A DNA stretch of 46,094 nt from Nitrosomonas sp. (GCF_024282095.1 NZ_JAMWZS010000024.1:1-46094); one strand, 5' to 3'. Counted from the stretch's first letter, positions 25,763 through 34,567 are shown. The notes: a model not told the origin generated them from the sequence alone. Translations and numbers: made by a program.

Positions 25763-27228
25763 TGCGCACGGAGGTATTGTTTAGCGTGCCTCGGATTTAT
25801 CAACATCTCGGTTCATTAATTCTATTGCTTGGATTCACGGCTACCCTATGTGCCGGTGAATTGCCGTTCATCGTCAAACAAAAACTGCACCAACTGGCCA
25901 TTCCGGAAACCGCAATGGGTGTGTATGTTCAGGAAATCGGTGCAAGCGAGCCGACGGTGGCGGTCAATGCGGATGCGGCCATGAATCCTGCGTCGGTGAT
26001 GAAATTGCTGACAACGTATGCCGGGCTGGAGTTACTGGGGCCGGCGTATACCTGGCCGACCATGCTGTATGGCAACGGCAAGCTGGCTGACGGTGTTTTA
26101 CACGGCGATCTGGTCATCAAAGGGTATGGCGATCCCAAGCTGGATCTGGAAAATTTCTGGTTGCTGATGCATCGTTTGCGTCAAACCGGACTGCACGAAA
26201 TCAGAGGTAATCTGATTCTGGATCCTACGCATTATGATATTCCCAATGATGATCCGGGCGAGTTTGACGGACAACCTTACCGCACCTATAACATCCTTCC
26301 GGAAGCACTGCTGGTCAATTACCGTGCATCCACTATCCATCTGTTTCCACAACCTGAAAAGAATGCAGTGCGTGTTGTGATTGATCCGCTGCCGGATTCT
26401 TTACACGTACAGAATCATTTAAAGCTTACGCAAGGCGCGTGTGGCGATTGGCGCAATTTGTTGGCGATTGACGTCATAGCCGATAAAGACGACAAAAATA
26501 ATGTTACGGTTGTTCTGAGTGGAAATTTTTCCAGGCAGTGCGCAGAGCAGTCGGTCATGCTGAGCCTGCAAGACAGCGCGATCTATACCCGTGATTTGTT
26601 TAAACGGCTATGGGCGCAGCAGGGCGGTTTGTTTCACGGCGATGTGGTCGTGGGCCAGGCACCGCAAGGTCTGACGCCGCTGAAAATGTATCAATCCCCG
26701 CCGCTGGCGGATATCATCCGCGGCATTAATAAATTCAGTAATAATATTGCGGCACGCCAATTGTATTTAACGTTGGGAACGGGTGATGCGGTCGTTAATA
26801 ATTCTCCGGCGACGTTGGCCAAGTCTGATGCGGCAATCCGACGATGGTTGGCAGGTAAGCAATTAAATTTCCCGGAATTGGTGGTGGAAAACGGCTCCGG
26901 ACTATCGCGCAAGGAACGAATCAGCGCGCGCCACATGGGGCAACTGTTGCTGGCCGCTTTTAACAGTCCGGTGATGCCGGAATTTATTTCGTCATTGCCG
27001 ATCGCCGCCGTCGATGGAACTTTGAAAAATCGCTTTGCCGATACGCCGGTCAAAGGGCTGGCACATATGAAAACAGGCGCTTTGAATAATGTGCGTGCAT
27101 TAGCAGGCTATCTGCTGGATAAAAAGGGGCGACGTGTTGTTGTGGTGTTTTTTGTCAATCACGATCAAGCCGGACAATCCCGTGCTGCGATGGATACCCT
27201 GGTGCACTGGGTTTATGATCGGCCATGA
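25759..27228 (+). CDS. dacB: D-alanyl-D-alanine carboxypeptidase/endopeptidase (PBP4, S13 family)
   Basis: A 489-residue penicillin-binding protein 4. A signal peptide (LGSLILLLGFTATLCAG) sends it to the periplasm. The three active-site motifs are intact: SxxK as SVMK (Ser79), SxN as SNN in KFSNNIAARQ, and KTG in HMKTGALNNVRALAGY. The large insert between SxxK and SxN is typical of the S13 family. It trims the D-Ala-D-Ala end of peptidoglycan stems and cuts cross-links. The start is taken at ATG 25759, overlapping the lipoprotein stop as ATGA; the next codon is also ATG (25762). Confidence 0.93.
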   Translation: MMRTEVLFSVPRIYQHLGSLILLLGFTATLCAGELPFIVKQKLHQLAIPETAMGVYVQEIGASEPTVAVNADAAMNPASVMKLLTTYAGLELLGPAYTWPTMLYGNGKLADGVLHGDLVIKGYGDPKLDLENFWLLMHRLRQTGLHEIRGNLILDPTHYDIPNDDPGEFDGQPYRTYNILPEALLVNYRASTIHLFPQPEKNAVRVVIDPLPDSLHVQNHLKLTQGACGDWRNLLAIDVIADKDDKNNVTVVLSGNFSRQCAEQSVMLSLQDSAIYTRDLFKRLWAQQGGLFHGDVVVGQAPQGLTPLKMYQSPPLADIIRGINKFSNNIAARQLYLTLGTGDAVVNNSPATLAKSDAAIRRWLAGKQLNFPELVVENGSGLSRKERISARHMGQLLLAAFNSPVMPEFISSLPIAAVDGTLKNRFADTPVKGLAHMKTGALNNVRALAGYLLDKKGRRVVVVFFVNHDQAGQSRAAMDTLVHWVYDRP

Positions 27229-27358
27229 TTACTTCCCTATCGATACTGTGGGGCCTATTGATTCAAAATTCTTTTCAGCGTAGAGTGCCAACTCAAGGTA
27301 GATGATCTATTTTGAAGTCAGGCGATTTCCTTCAACTCTAAATTGAGGAGTGCATAAC

Positions 27359-27949
27359 ATGATGAATGAATATAAATCTCTTGCTGTACAGTATTTGGCG
27401 GGTACCGTACAGATTTCCAAACCTGCATCGCCAAATCCGGTGACATTTGATTCACCCGCTTCTGAAGTGATGACTGATTTGCGTAAAATACAGGCAGCGG
27501 TCATCGCACCAAGTATCACAATGGAAATTGCCAATACCTACATGATGCAACGTGGTGTGCGCACATTGCTGGTGATGAATGACGACAATTCTTTGGCTGG
27601 AATTATCACGGCAACCGATATCCTGGGCGAGAAACCCATGCGCTTTATTCAAGAAAGGGGCGTCAAGCACAACGAGATTCTGGTGATGGATATGATGACA
27701 CCGTTGGATAAGTTGGAAGCCATTCCTCTGGAAGAAGTGATGCATGCCAGAGTCGGTAATATTGTGGCCAGTTTGCGTGAAAGCGACCGTTTGCATGCGC
27801 TGGTGATAGACGATATTGCCATCGGGCTGCCCAGGATATGCGGTATTTTCTCCTGGACGCAAATCGAGAAGCAGCTCGGCACCGTCATTACACCGACGAA
27901 TGTCGCCAAGAGCTTTGCGGAAATTGAATCCACATTAATCGCAAGTTAG
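27359..27949 (+). CDS. CBS domain protein
   Basis: A 196-residue protein with two CBS repeats. The first spans about residues 35-95 (TMEIANTYMMQRGVRTLLVM, LAGIITATDILGEKPMRF) and the second about 105-170 (ILVMDMMTPLDKLEAIPLEE, VVIDDI..., RICGIFSWTQIEKQLG). CBS pairs bind adenine nucleotides and sense cellular energy; no attached effector domain is present, so it probably acts on a partner protein. GAGGAG is placed 10 bases before the ATG at 27359. It stands alone, convergent with trpE. Confidence 0.85.
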   Translation: MMNEYKSLAVQYLAGTVQISKPASPNPVTFDSPASEVMTDLRKIQAAVIAPSITMEIANTYMMQRGVRTLLVMNDDNSLAGIITATDILGEKPMRFIQERGVKHNEILVMDMMTPLDKLEAIPLEEVMHARVGNIVASLRESDRLHALVIDDIAIGLPRICGIFSWTQIEKQLGTVITPTNVAKSFAEIESTLIAS

Positions 27950-28003
27950 CAGTGAAGCAAACAAGCCAGTTCGTGAATTCAATCACGGCTGGCGGCGTGT
28001 ACG

Positions 28004-29476
28004 CTAGATCTTACTATCCAATCCATTCTCGGCAATTTCTGCGGCACGCAGTAATGCTTTGGCTTTATTCTGCGTTTCAATCCATTCGTTCTGTGGGATC
28101 GAATCGGCGACGATTCCCGCGCCTGCCTGGACATGTAACTGGTCATCCTTGATTACCCCGGTACGAATTGCAATCGCCAGATCCATGTCGCCATTAAAAC
28201 CGAGATAACCGACTGCGCCGGCATAAACGCCACGTTTGGAAACTTCGAGTTCATCAATGATTTCCATGGCGCGAACTTTGGGGGCGCCACTGACGGTTCC
28301 TGCCGGAAACGTGGCGCGCAGCACGTCAATCGCACTGAGTTCGGGTTTTAACTTACCTTCCACATTGGAAACGATGTGCATGACATGCGAATAATTTTCT
28401 ATCTGCATTTTTTCCGTTACTTTCACAGTTCCGGTCTGTGCGACGCGGCCAATGTCATTACGACCCAAGTCCATGAGCATGACGTGTTCGGCAATTTCTT
28501 TCGGATCGGCTAACAGATCCGCAGCCAGTTCGGCATCTTGCTGAGGGTTTTTGCCACGGGGGCGCGTACCCGCAATCGGGCGAACAGTAACCGTATCACC
28601 TTCAAGACGTACCAATATTTCCGGCGAAGCGCCCACGATATGAAAATCATCGAAGTGATAGAAGAACATATAGGGTGACGGATTGAGGCTGCGCAACGCG
28701 CGATACAGTGCCAGTGGAGATGCGTTAAAGGGCTTGCTGGTGCGCTGAGACAGCACGACTTGCATGATGTCGCCATCAAATATATAGCGCTTCGCCCGCT
28801 CAACCGCGGCTTTGAAATCCGCTTCCGGGAACTCGGAAACTGCGGCACTGGAAGCAACGGCCTGTTCTGTTGGAATCGCTATGGATTGGCGCAACTTTGA
28901 CAATAAAGTTTTTAAGCGATTGCGTCCGGATTGATAGGCATCTTTATCTTGCGGATTCACATAAACAATCAGATACAACTTGCTGGAAAGGTTATCCACT
29001 ACTGCCAATTCTTCCGACAGTAACAGCAAGACATCCGGTGTGTTCAAGGTATCGGGCTTTGCATGGCCTTTGAGCTTATGCTCGATATACCGTACGGTAT
29101 CGTATGAAAAATAACCCACCAATCCGCCACAAAAACGCGATATTCCTGCGGGGCAGGGCGCTACCTTGAATTGCGACAAATAAGATTCGATAAAAGACAA
29201 AGTGTCGTCAACGATGATTGTTTCCGATTTATCGTGATTTACCGTGGTCACTGTGTTGCCGCGCGCTTCGATGCGCGTTGTTGCAGGTAAGCCAATGAAT
29301 GAAAATCGACCGAAACGTTCCCCGCCTTGTACCGATTCCAATAAGTAGGAATAGGGCTGATTAGCCAGTTTTAGATAAATGGACAGGGGCGTGTCGAGAT
29401 CGGCAAAAGTTTCCAGTACGACCGGAATGCGATTGTATCCTTGTTGCGCGAGCTGGTTGAATTCCGCTTCGGTCAT
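28004..29476 (-). CDS. trpE: Anthranilate synthase component I
   Basis: A 490-residue TrpE. With the TrpG glutaminase it makes anthranilate from chorismate, the first step of tryptophan synthesis. The N-terminus holds the LLES tryptophan-feedback element (residues 45-48) followed by [10 protein letters not shown]. The chorismate-binding domain shows [40 protein letters not shown]-like [33 protein letters not shown] and [11 protein letters not shown]. Last gene of the rpe-gph-trpE operon, 12 bases after gph. trpG does not follow; the next gene converges from the other strand, so it must be elsewhere. Confidence 0.95.
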   Translation of the reverse strand: MTEAEFNQLAQQGYNRIPVVLETFADLDTPLSIYLKLANQPYSYLLESVQGGERFGRFSFIGLPATTRIEARGNTVTTVNHDKSETIIVDDTLSFIESYLSQFKVAPCPAGISRFCGGLVGYFSYDTVRYIEHKLKGHAKPDTLNTPDVLLLLSEELAVVDNLSSKLYLIVYVNPQDKDAYQSGRNRLKTLLSKLRQSIAIPTEQAVASSAAVSEFPEADFKAAVERAKRYIFDGDIMQVVLSQRTSKPFNASPLALYRALRSLNPSPYMFFYHFDDFHIVGASPEILVRLEGDTVTVRPIAGTRPRGKNPQQDAELAADLLADPKEIAEHVMLMDLGRNDIGRVAQTGTVKVTEKMQIENYSHVMHIVSNVEGKLKPELSAIDVLRATFPAGTVSGAPKVRAMEIIDELEVSKRGVYAGAVGYLGFNGDMDLAIAIRTGVIKDDQLHVQAGAGIVADSIPQNEWIETQNKAKALLRAAEIAENGLDSKI

Positions 29477-29488
29477 TTTGGGCGGTTG

Positions 29489-30217
29489 CTAGGATAATCT
29501 TTGAATCAGCTTGGATGCATCCAGCAAGGATTCTACGATCGCATCGCAGTCAAGCTCGTACACATTGCGTCCCTCGTTATAGCCATAGGGCACACAGAAT
29601 ACGTGGCAACCGGCGGCTCTGGCGGCGATGGCGTCATTCAGTGAATCGCCGATTAATAACGCTTCATGCGGTTGTGCATCAAAGTGTTTGCAGATATGCG
29701 TCAGTGGCATGGGATCCGGCTTTTTCTTCGGCAGACTGTCACCGGATAGTACAATTTCGAATTGGTCATACAGTCCGGTTGCATGCAGCAACGGTAGCGT
29801 GAATGCTGCCGCTTTGTTGGTGATGCAGGCCAGCTTGAAACCTGCCTGCTGCATGGCTTTGATGCCTTCCACCACACCTGGATACGGGCGCGTATTGACA
29901 CTTAAATGGTCGGCGTAATGTTTCTCGTAAATGGGCAATGCCTTGGCGAATAACGCAGCATCGGGCTCACCGTCGAGTTGGCCGGTTAATGTGCGTTTTA
30001 CCAGCTTGTGGATGCCTTTGCCGATATAGGAGCGGATCGTCGACGTTGATTGTTCCGGCATGCCTAAATCTTTTAACATCAGGTTTGCGGCTAATGCCAA
30101 ATCTTCGGCTGTATCCAGCAGTGTGCCGTCCAGATCGATCATGATCACTTTGACGGACAACGGCAATTCAATTTTTTTTACCGAGGCATTTGCGTTGCTA
30201 AAAAGACTATGGTTCAT
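29489..30217 (-). CDS. gph: Phosphoglycolate phosphatase
   Basis: A 242-residue HAD-superfamily hydrolase. Motif I DLDGTLLDTAEDL (nucleophile Asp), motif II ITNKAAAF, motif III KKKPDPMPL and motif IV GDSLNDAIAARAAG are all present. Phosphoglycolate arises when RuBisCO reacts with oxygen, so the gene fits an autotroph with prk. The first 20 residues (MNHSLFSNANASVKKIELPL) look like an extension before the usual start; a downstream start near VKVIMIDLDG is possible, but this ATG is the best placed. Middle gene of rpe-gph-trpE. Confidence 0.93.
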   Translation of the reverse strand: MNHSLFSNANASVKKIELPLSVKVIMIDLDGTLLDTAEDLALAANLMLKDLGMPEQSTSTIRSYIGKGIHKLVKRTLTGQLDGEPDAALFAKALPIYEKHYADHLSVNTRPYPGVVEGIKAMQQAGFKLACITNKAAAFTLPLLHATGLYDQFEIVLSGDSLPKKKPDPMPLTHICKHFDAQPHEALLIGDSLNDAIAARAAGCHVFCVPYGYNEGRNVYELDCDAIVESLLDASKLIQRLS

Positions 30218-30262
30218 TTGAATAATGGGAAATAGCGATCAGCCTAAAGGTTTGTCGGTGGA

Positions 30263-30940
30263 TTATACTTTTGCTAATTCAGCGCGAAATGCTGCCAGTA
30301 CGGTGTCATAACGATGCGGGTCAGTATCTTTGCCGGCTTGGTAAATGGCTGATCCTGCGACAAACGTATCGGCGCCGGCGCGAGCGATTTCAGCAATATT
30401 ATCTACTTTAACACCGCCATCAATTTCCAGCAGGATGTCTTTACCGCTGGCGTCGATGCGTTTTCTCACTGCACGCAGTTTGTTGAATGCTTCAGGGATA
30501 AATTTTTGCCCGCCAAAACCAGGGTTAACCGACATAATCAGAATCAGATCCAGTTTGTCGAGCACGTGATCCAGATAATGCAGCGGTGTGGCTGGGTTAA
30601 ATACCAGACCTGCTTTGCAACCTTGTTCCTTGATCAATCCGATGGTGCGATCAATATGATTGGATGCTTCCGGATGAAATGAAATGATATTGGCGCCGGC
30701 TTTGGCAAAATCCGGAATAATGCGATCAACAGGTTCAACCATCAAATGCACATCGATCATTGCATCCGTGACAGGGCGAATAGCTTCGCATACCAAGGGA
30801 CCGATGGTGAGATTCGGAACGTAATGATTATCCATGACATCAAAATGAATGATGTCTGCGCCTGAATCAATAACGGCGGTGATTTCATCGCCAAGTTTGG
30901 CGAAATTAGCGGAAAGAATACTGGGTGCGATGCGATACAT
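30263..30940 (-). CDS. rpe: Ribulose-phosphate 3-epimerase
   Basis: A 225-residue TIM-barrel epimerase interconverting ribulose 5-phosphate and xylulose 5-phosphate in the pentose phosphate and Calvin cycles. Motifs: [17 protein letters not shown] (N-terminus), [19 protein letters not shown] (metal-binding His and Asp), DVHLMVEP (second His), [15 protein letters not shown] (loop 6), and [11 protein letters not shown] with [12 protein letters not shown] for phosphate binding. It heads the rpe-gph-trpE operon and is divergent from apaG. Confidence 0.96.
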   Translation of the reverse strand: MYRIAPSILSANFAKLGDEITAVIDSGADIIHFDVMDNHYVPNLTIGPLVCEAIRPVTDAMIDVHLMVEPVDRIIPDFAKAGANIISFHPEASNHIDRTIGLIKEQGCKAGLVFNPATPLHYLDHVLDKLDLILIMSVNPGFGGQKFIPEAFNKLRAVRKRIDASGKDILLEIDGGVKVDNIAEIARAGADTFVAGSAIYQAGKDTDPHRYDTVLAAFRAELAKV

Positions 30941-31055
30941 GACAGCCTCTCAATAAGCAAAGCTGTTATTTTAACCGCAAATGGCGGATTGCGCGTAAAA
31001 GAGATAAAGATTTATCAGTAAATTAATCTTAAAGTACGCTTTTTCACTTTTTCTT

Positions 31056-31066
31056 GGTACAGTACC
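31056..31066. promoter_or_regulatory. Palindrome in the rpe-apaG divergent gap
   Basis: GGTAC-A-GTACC, flanked by TT and AA so that the symmetry almost extends to TTGGTACAGTACCCAA, lies 23 bases before the apaG start. It could be an operator for apaG, rpe or both. No known regulator is matched. Confidence 0.3.
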
Positions 31067-31089
31067 CAAAAATAGCGTGAAATTAAAGA

Positions 31090-31473
31090 ATGACTGAAAA
31101 TAAAAAATACGACATTAATATCAGTATCCGCACGGTATATTTACCTGACCAGTCCGATGAAGAGGCTGATCGGCATGTGTTTGCGTACACCATAACCATT
31201 GCAAATACAGGTACGGTGGCATCTCAACTAATCAGCAGGCATTGGATTATCAATAACGGTGATGGCACCATTCAGGAAGTGCGTGGATTAGGCGTTGTCG
31301 GTGAGCAACCATTGCTTAAACCGGGCGATAGCTTTGAGTACACCAGTGGAACAGTGATCTCAACGCCGGTGGGATCTATGAAAGGAAGCTATCAGATGGC
31401 AGCAGAGGATGGCGTTCATTTTGATGTCGCCATACCGGAGTTTATTCTGAGTGTACCCAGAATTCTGCACTAA
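31090..31473 (+). CDS. apaG: ApaG protein (DUF525)
   Basis: A 127-residue ApaG: a single immunoglobulin-like beta-sandwich domain (YLPDQSDEEADRHVFAYTIT, NTGTVASQLISRHWIINNGD, VRGLGVVGEQPLLKPGDSFE, YTSGTVISTPVGSMKGSYQM). Length is normal. ApaG domains are found alone in bacteria, often next to apaH and ksgA, and linked to Co2+ resistance and Mg2+ homeostasis in Salmonella; the molecular role is not settled. Here it stands next to rpe (divergent) and a methyltransferase gene, without apaH or ksgA. Confidence 0.95.
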   Translation: MTENKKYDINISIRTVYLPDQSDEEADRHVFAYTITIANTGTVASQLISRHWIINNGDGTIQEVRGLGVVGEQPLLKPGDSFEYTSGTVISTPVGSMKGSYQMAAEDGVHFDVAIPEFILSVPRILH

Positions 31474-31530
31474 TGTACTTGGGGTTCGACGGGTTGTTAT
31501 GCGCGCTGCCTTAGAATTGCAGGTATTGCG

Positions 31531-32235
31531 ATGACAGGCAAACTGTATCTGATTCCGGCACCCATCAGCTCAGAAGATATCGCGTGGGTATTGCCGCCGG
31601 CAGTACAGCAGCGTATTGCGGAAATTGCTTATTTCATTGTTGAGCATCCTAAAACTGCCAGGCAATTTCTTAAGCAGATCAATTCCAAGTATGCACTACA
31701 AGAATTAAACATGCAGACTTTGAACGAGCATACACTCGCTCAGGATTTGTTGGCCTTGCTGGATCCGTTATTGGCTGGACACGATGTAGGTTTATTATCT
31801 GAAGCGGGTTGTCCGGCAGTGGCAGATCCCGGTGCCGGGTTAATCCGGTTGGCGCACAAGAACAATATTACGGTGGTGCCGCTGGTCGGACCTTCATCGA
31901 TATTGCTGGCCTTGATGGCATCGGGTTTGAATGGCCAATGCTTTGCCTTTCATGGCTATTTGCCCATTGAGAGTGCGGCGCGTACAAGCAAAATACTGGA
32001 ACTCGAGAAATTATCGATAAGCCGAGATCAAACACAAATATTTATTGAAACACCGTATCGCAATCAAAAATTGTTAGGGCAGTTGATGTCAGTGTGTTCC
32101 GATAATACCGATTTGTGTATTGCAAGCCACTTAACATTCTCCAGTGAACTGATTGCTACCAAGCCCATTCAACAATGGCGCCGTTCTTTACCGGATATCA
32201 ATAAAATACCAACCATTTTCTTACTGCATGGATAG
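31531..32235 (+). CDS. RsmI-like SAM-dependent methyltransferase (tetrapyrrole methylase fold)
   Basis: A 234-residue protein of the tetrapyrrole methylase/RsmI superfamily. It opens with GKLYLIPAPIS (like the N-terminal P-loop-like strand of RsmI), then VEHPKTARQFLKQ, LLSEAGCPAVADPGAGLIRL and VPLVGPSSILLALMASGLNG, which are close to the RsmI SAM-binding blocks, and FIETPYRNQKLL. It is shorter than RsmI (about 280-290) and its N-terminal part differs (no GTIYVVATPIGNLGDIT), so it is the known RsmI-related paralog group, not RsmI itself. Substrate unknown; methylation of rRNA is possible. 57 bases after apaG. Confidence 0.82.
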   Translation: MTGKLYLIPAPISSEDIAWVLPPAVQQRIAEIAYFIVEHPKTARQFLKQINSKYALQELNMQTLNEHTLAQDLLALLDPLLAGHDVGLLSEAGCPAVADPGAGLIRLAHKNNITVVPLVGPSSILLALMASGLNGQCFAFHGYLPIESAARTSKILELEKLSISRDQTQIFIETPYRNQKLLGQLMSVCSDNTDLCIASHLTFSSELIATKPIQQWRRSLPDINKIPTIFLLHG

Positions 32236-32244
32236 CTTGAGAAA

Positions 32245-32276
32245 GTGTGTCACCGAGCTGTGATGCGCACCTTTTT
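32245..32276 (+). terminator. Candidate terminator between the methyltransferase and gloA
   Basis: GTGTGTCAC and GTGATGCGCAC can pair into a stem with a two-base bulge and a 6-base loop, followed by CTTTTT. It lies 10 bases after the methyltransferase stop codon. On the other strand it is just past the gloA stop, so it might serve both. Confidence 0.45.
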
Positions 32277-32280
32277 GAGA

Positions 32281-32670
32281 TCAAACGGTTTTTTTCTGGA
32301 TAAATTCTATCTTATAGCCATCGGGATCTTCTATAAACGCGATAACCGTTGCGCCGTGCTTCATCGGGCCCGCTTCGCGCGTCACTTTTCCACCGAGCTT
32401 TTTGGTATTTTCACACGCCTGATAGGCATCATCCACTTCAATGGCAATGTGCCCAAATCCTTCGCCAAGGTGATAGGAGGGAGTATCCCAATTGTGCGTT
32501 AATTCCAGAACAGTACCGCTCGCTTCGTCCTGGTAGCCCACAAAAGCAAGGGTAAATTTGCCATCGGGATAATCTTTGCGGCGTAGTAGTTTCATACCCA
32601 ATACTTGCGTATAAAACGCCAGGGATTTTTCGAGATCGCCAACTCGAAGCATCGTGTGCAATATCCGCAT
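32281..32670 (-). CDS. gloA: Lactoylglutathione lyase (glyoxalase I)
   Basis: A 129-residue glyoxalase I that isomerises the methylglyoxal-glutathione adduct to S-lactoylglutathione. The four metal ligands fall exactly where they do in the E. coli nickel-type enzyme: His5, Glu56, His74 and Glu122. The short length also marks the Ni/Co class, not the longer Zn class. Its ATG directly follows the rubredoxin stop codon (TAA then ATG), so the two are translationally linked. Confidence 0.96.
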   Translation of the reverse strand: MRILHTMLRVGDLEKSLAFYTQVLGMKLLRRKDYPDGKFTLAFVGYQDEASGTVLELTHNWDTPSYHLGEGFGHIAIEVDDAYQACENTKKLGGKVTREAGPMKHGATVIAFIEDPDGYKIEFIQKKTV

Positions 32671-32859
32671 TTATATTTTTACCATTTCGAAATCTTCTTT
32701 ACGAGCGCCGCATTCCGGGCAAGTCCAATTGATCGGCACATCTTCCCAACGCGTGCCCGGTGCAATGCCTTCGTCAGGAGATCCCAAGGCTTCATCATAG
32801 ATGTAGCCGCAAATTAAACACATATAACGATTGTATTCGCGATTCTCTTCGGTAGGCAT
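32671..32859 (-). CDS. Rubredoxin
   Basis: A 62-residue one-iron electron carrier. The two knuckles are MCLICGYIYDEA and CPECGARKEDFEMV (C-x2-C each), with the conserved GIAPGTRWEDVPINWTCPEC between. Such rubredoxins are common in betaproteobacteria, often in thiamine gene neighbourhoods (thiD lies divergent here). The ATG at 32859 gives a normal N-terminus; an upstream TTG is too close to the AAGGA site. Partner unknown. Confidence 0.93.
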   Translation of the reverse strand: MPTEENREYNRYMCLICGYIYDEALGSPDEGIAPGTRWEDVPINWTCPECGARKEDFEMVKI

Positions 32860-32911
32860 GATAGATAGCAATTTCCTTTTAGGTTAAAATGACATTTTAC
32901 GGTATTAATGC

Positions 32912-33778
32912 ATGTTACAGCCACCCCCAATTGTACTTTCTTTTGCAGCCAATGATCCCAGCGGTGGAGCCGGTCTTCAGGCCGATATGCTTACTATTGC
33001 CAGTATGGGGTGCCATCCGTTATCCATCGTGACAGCGATTACCGTTCAGGATACGGCTGGAGTGGATGATGTGATGCCGTTGGATGCCGAATGGGTTGTC
33101 GATCAGGCGCGGGCGGTATTGGAAGATATGCCCGTTCATGCATTTAAAATCGGCTTATTAGGCAGCGTTGAAATTATCGCCGCTATTGCAGAAATTATTT
33201 CTGATTACCCGCATATTCCTTTAGTGATGGATCCCGTGCTGACTTCGGGGCGAGGAGATGAGCTGGCTGACGAAGAAATGATCGATGCGATGCGCGAATT
33301 ATTATTACCGCAAGTCACGATATTAACGCCCAATAGCCTGGAAGCCAGGCATCTCGCCCAGCAGGAAAATGACAGTCACGGCACTCAACTGAATTTGAGT
33401 CTGTGCGCGCAGCGATTACTGAGCATGGGATGCGAATATGTGTTGATAACAGGCACGCATGAGAATACTGCGCACGTGACCAACACACTGTTTGCTGCAG
33501 ATGGTGTTGTGCGTGCCGATGAATGGGAGCGCCTTGAGCATACTTATCATGGTTCGGGTTGTACATTAGCCTCGGCGATAGCCGCTTCACTAGCCAATGG
33601 ATTATCGATCAGCGAAAGCGTCATTGAAGCGCAGGATTACACCTGGCACACTTTGCAAGCAGGATTTCGCCCCGGCATGGGACAATATATCCCTAACAGA
33701 CTTTTCTGGACTAAGGAAAGTGAAGATGTCGCAAACGAAAATGCAGGGGTAGTCATTGCAAAACCCAACGATGAATAG
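32912..33778 (+). CDS. thiD: Hydroxymethylpyrimidine/phosphomethylpyrimidine kinase
   Basis: A 288-residue ribokinase-fold enzyme that phosphorylates HMP and HMP-phosphate to HMP-PP, the pyrimidine part of thiamine. Motifs: ANDPSGGAGLQADMLTIASM (substrate loop), KIGLLGSVE, PVLTSGRGD and the anion hole HGSGCTLASAIAASLA. It ends with a tail (TKESEDVANENAGVVI to the stop) about 20 residues beyond the usual end at NRLFW. Its stop codon TAG is formed at the edge of a repeat element that continues into thiE. No TPP riboswitch fits into the 40 bases upstream. Overlaps thiE by 8 bases. Confidence 0.94.
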   Translation: MLQPPPIVLSFAANDPSGGAGLQADMLTIASMGCHPLSIVTAITVQDTAGVDDVMPLDAEWVVDQARAVLEDMPVHAFKIGLLGSVEIIAAIAEIISDYPHIPLVMDPVLTSGRGDELADEEMIDAMRELLLPQVTILTPNSLEARHLAQQENDSHGTQLNLSLCAQRLLSMGCEYVLITGTHENTAHVTNTLFAADGVVRADEWERLEHTYHGSGCTLASAIAASLANGLSISESVIEAQDYTWHTLQAGFRPGMGQYIPNRLFWTKESEDVANENAGVVIAKPNDE

Positions 33779-34532
33779 GCCGTTGAAAAACGTTTTCGAG
33801 GCAGCCGATACCAGGCGAAAACAGGCGAGAAAGCGCAGTTTATGCGTAATCAATGAGCATTCTGAGCCTGCTTTTAACACCGCAGCGGCAACGCAGATAG
33901 TTTTTCAGCGACCTGTTAGCGGGTTGTATGCGATTACCCCGGATTTTGAAAGTACGGACGATCTGCTGGATAAAACGCGGCAAGTGCTGGAAGGAGGAGC
34001 GCAGCTCGTGCAATATCGCAATAAATCAGCGAACAAGGTTTTGCTGAGAGAACAAGCCGAATCATTGCTGCAGTTGTGCAGAAAGCATCAAGTCCCTTTG
34101 ATTATCAATGATCATGTTGATTTGGCAATGGAAATTGACGCGGATGGCGTGCATGTGGGGCAGAACGACGCGGCCGTTACTCATGCGCGGAAACAGCTGG
34201 GGCGCGATAAAATTGTGGGTGCGTCGTGCTATAACAATGGCGATCTGGCGCTCCGGGCTGAAAAACAAGGCGCTGATTATGTTGCTTTCGGTGCCTTTTT
34301 CCCTTCGCTAACCAAACCGGACGCACTATCTGTTACGGCGGATTTGGTGGCCAGCGTCAGAAAGAAAATAGCGATTCCCATCGTGGGGATCGGCGGCATT
34401 CGCTTGACCAATGCCGCAGCGGTTATTCAAAGCGAATGTGCTGCAATCGCCGTTTGCAATGATTTGTTTCATACTGAGAATAGCAAAGTAAAGGCGGCAC
34501 AATTTGCACAATTATTCGCAGTGACTATTTAA
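33771..34532 (+). CDS. thiE: Thiamine-phosphate synthase with repeat-derived N-terminal extension
   Basis: A 253-residue ThiE that couples HMP-PP with thiazole phosphate to thiamine phosphate. The TIM-barrel core begins at SGLYAITPDF (about residue 50) and shows QVLEGGAQLVQYRNK, LIINDHVDLAMEIDADGVHV, VGASCYN, YVAFGAFFPSLTKPDA and IPIVGIGGIR. The usual protein is about 205-215 residues. The extra 46 N-terminal residues (MNRPLKNVFEAADTRRKQAR onward, very basic) are encoded by a repeat element. No start codon exists in frame between the element and the core except a TTG inside the element, so ATG 33771, inside the end of thiD, is the likely start. Confidence 0.9.
   Translation: MNRPLKNVFEAADTRRKQARKRSLCVINEHSEPAFNTAAATQIVFQRPVSGLYAITPDFESTDDLLDKTRQVLEGGAQLVQYRNKSANKVLLREQAESLLQLCRKHQVPLIINDHVDLAMEIDADGVHVGQNDAAVTHARKQLGRDKIVGASCYNNGDLALRAEKQGADYVAFGAFFPSLTKPDALSVTADLVASVRKKIAIPIVGIGGIRLTNAAAVIQSECAAIAVCNDLFHTENSKVKAAQFAQLFAVTI
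33777..33915 (+). repeat. Palindromic repeat element, copy A (139 bp)
   Basis: This stretch is clearly homologous to 39599-39717 (read on the minus strand). Shared blocks are AGGCCGTTGAAAAACGTTTT, GAGGC, AAAACAGG, GCGCAGTTTATG, ATCAATGA, TGAGCCTG, TTTTAACACCG, AGCGGCAACGCAGATAGTTT and CGACCTG. The ends are inverted repeats (AGGCCGTTGAAAAAC and, reversed, AGGTCGCTGAAAAAC), and inner parts also pair, so the whole unit can fold into a long imperfect hairpin. That is the build of ERIC- or MITE-like elements. Copy A is 20 bp longer than copy B, mainly by a 14-base insert after GAGGC. It is read through as thiE codons. Confidence 0.85.
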
Positions 34533-34567
34533 CGTGTATACATCCTGTATTTTTATAAATTCTTATC

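Noticed and set aside
29489-29802. Plus-strand frames opposite gph
   Set aside because: Antisense shadows of a well-conserved HAD phosphatase gene.
32872-32911. TPP riboswitch before thiD
   Set aside because: Only 40 bases separate thiD from rubredoxin and there is no CTGAGA or similar THI-box sequence.
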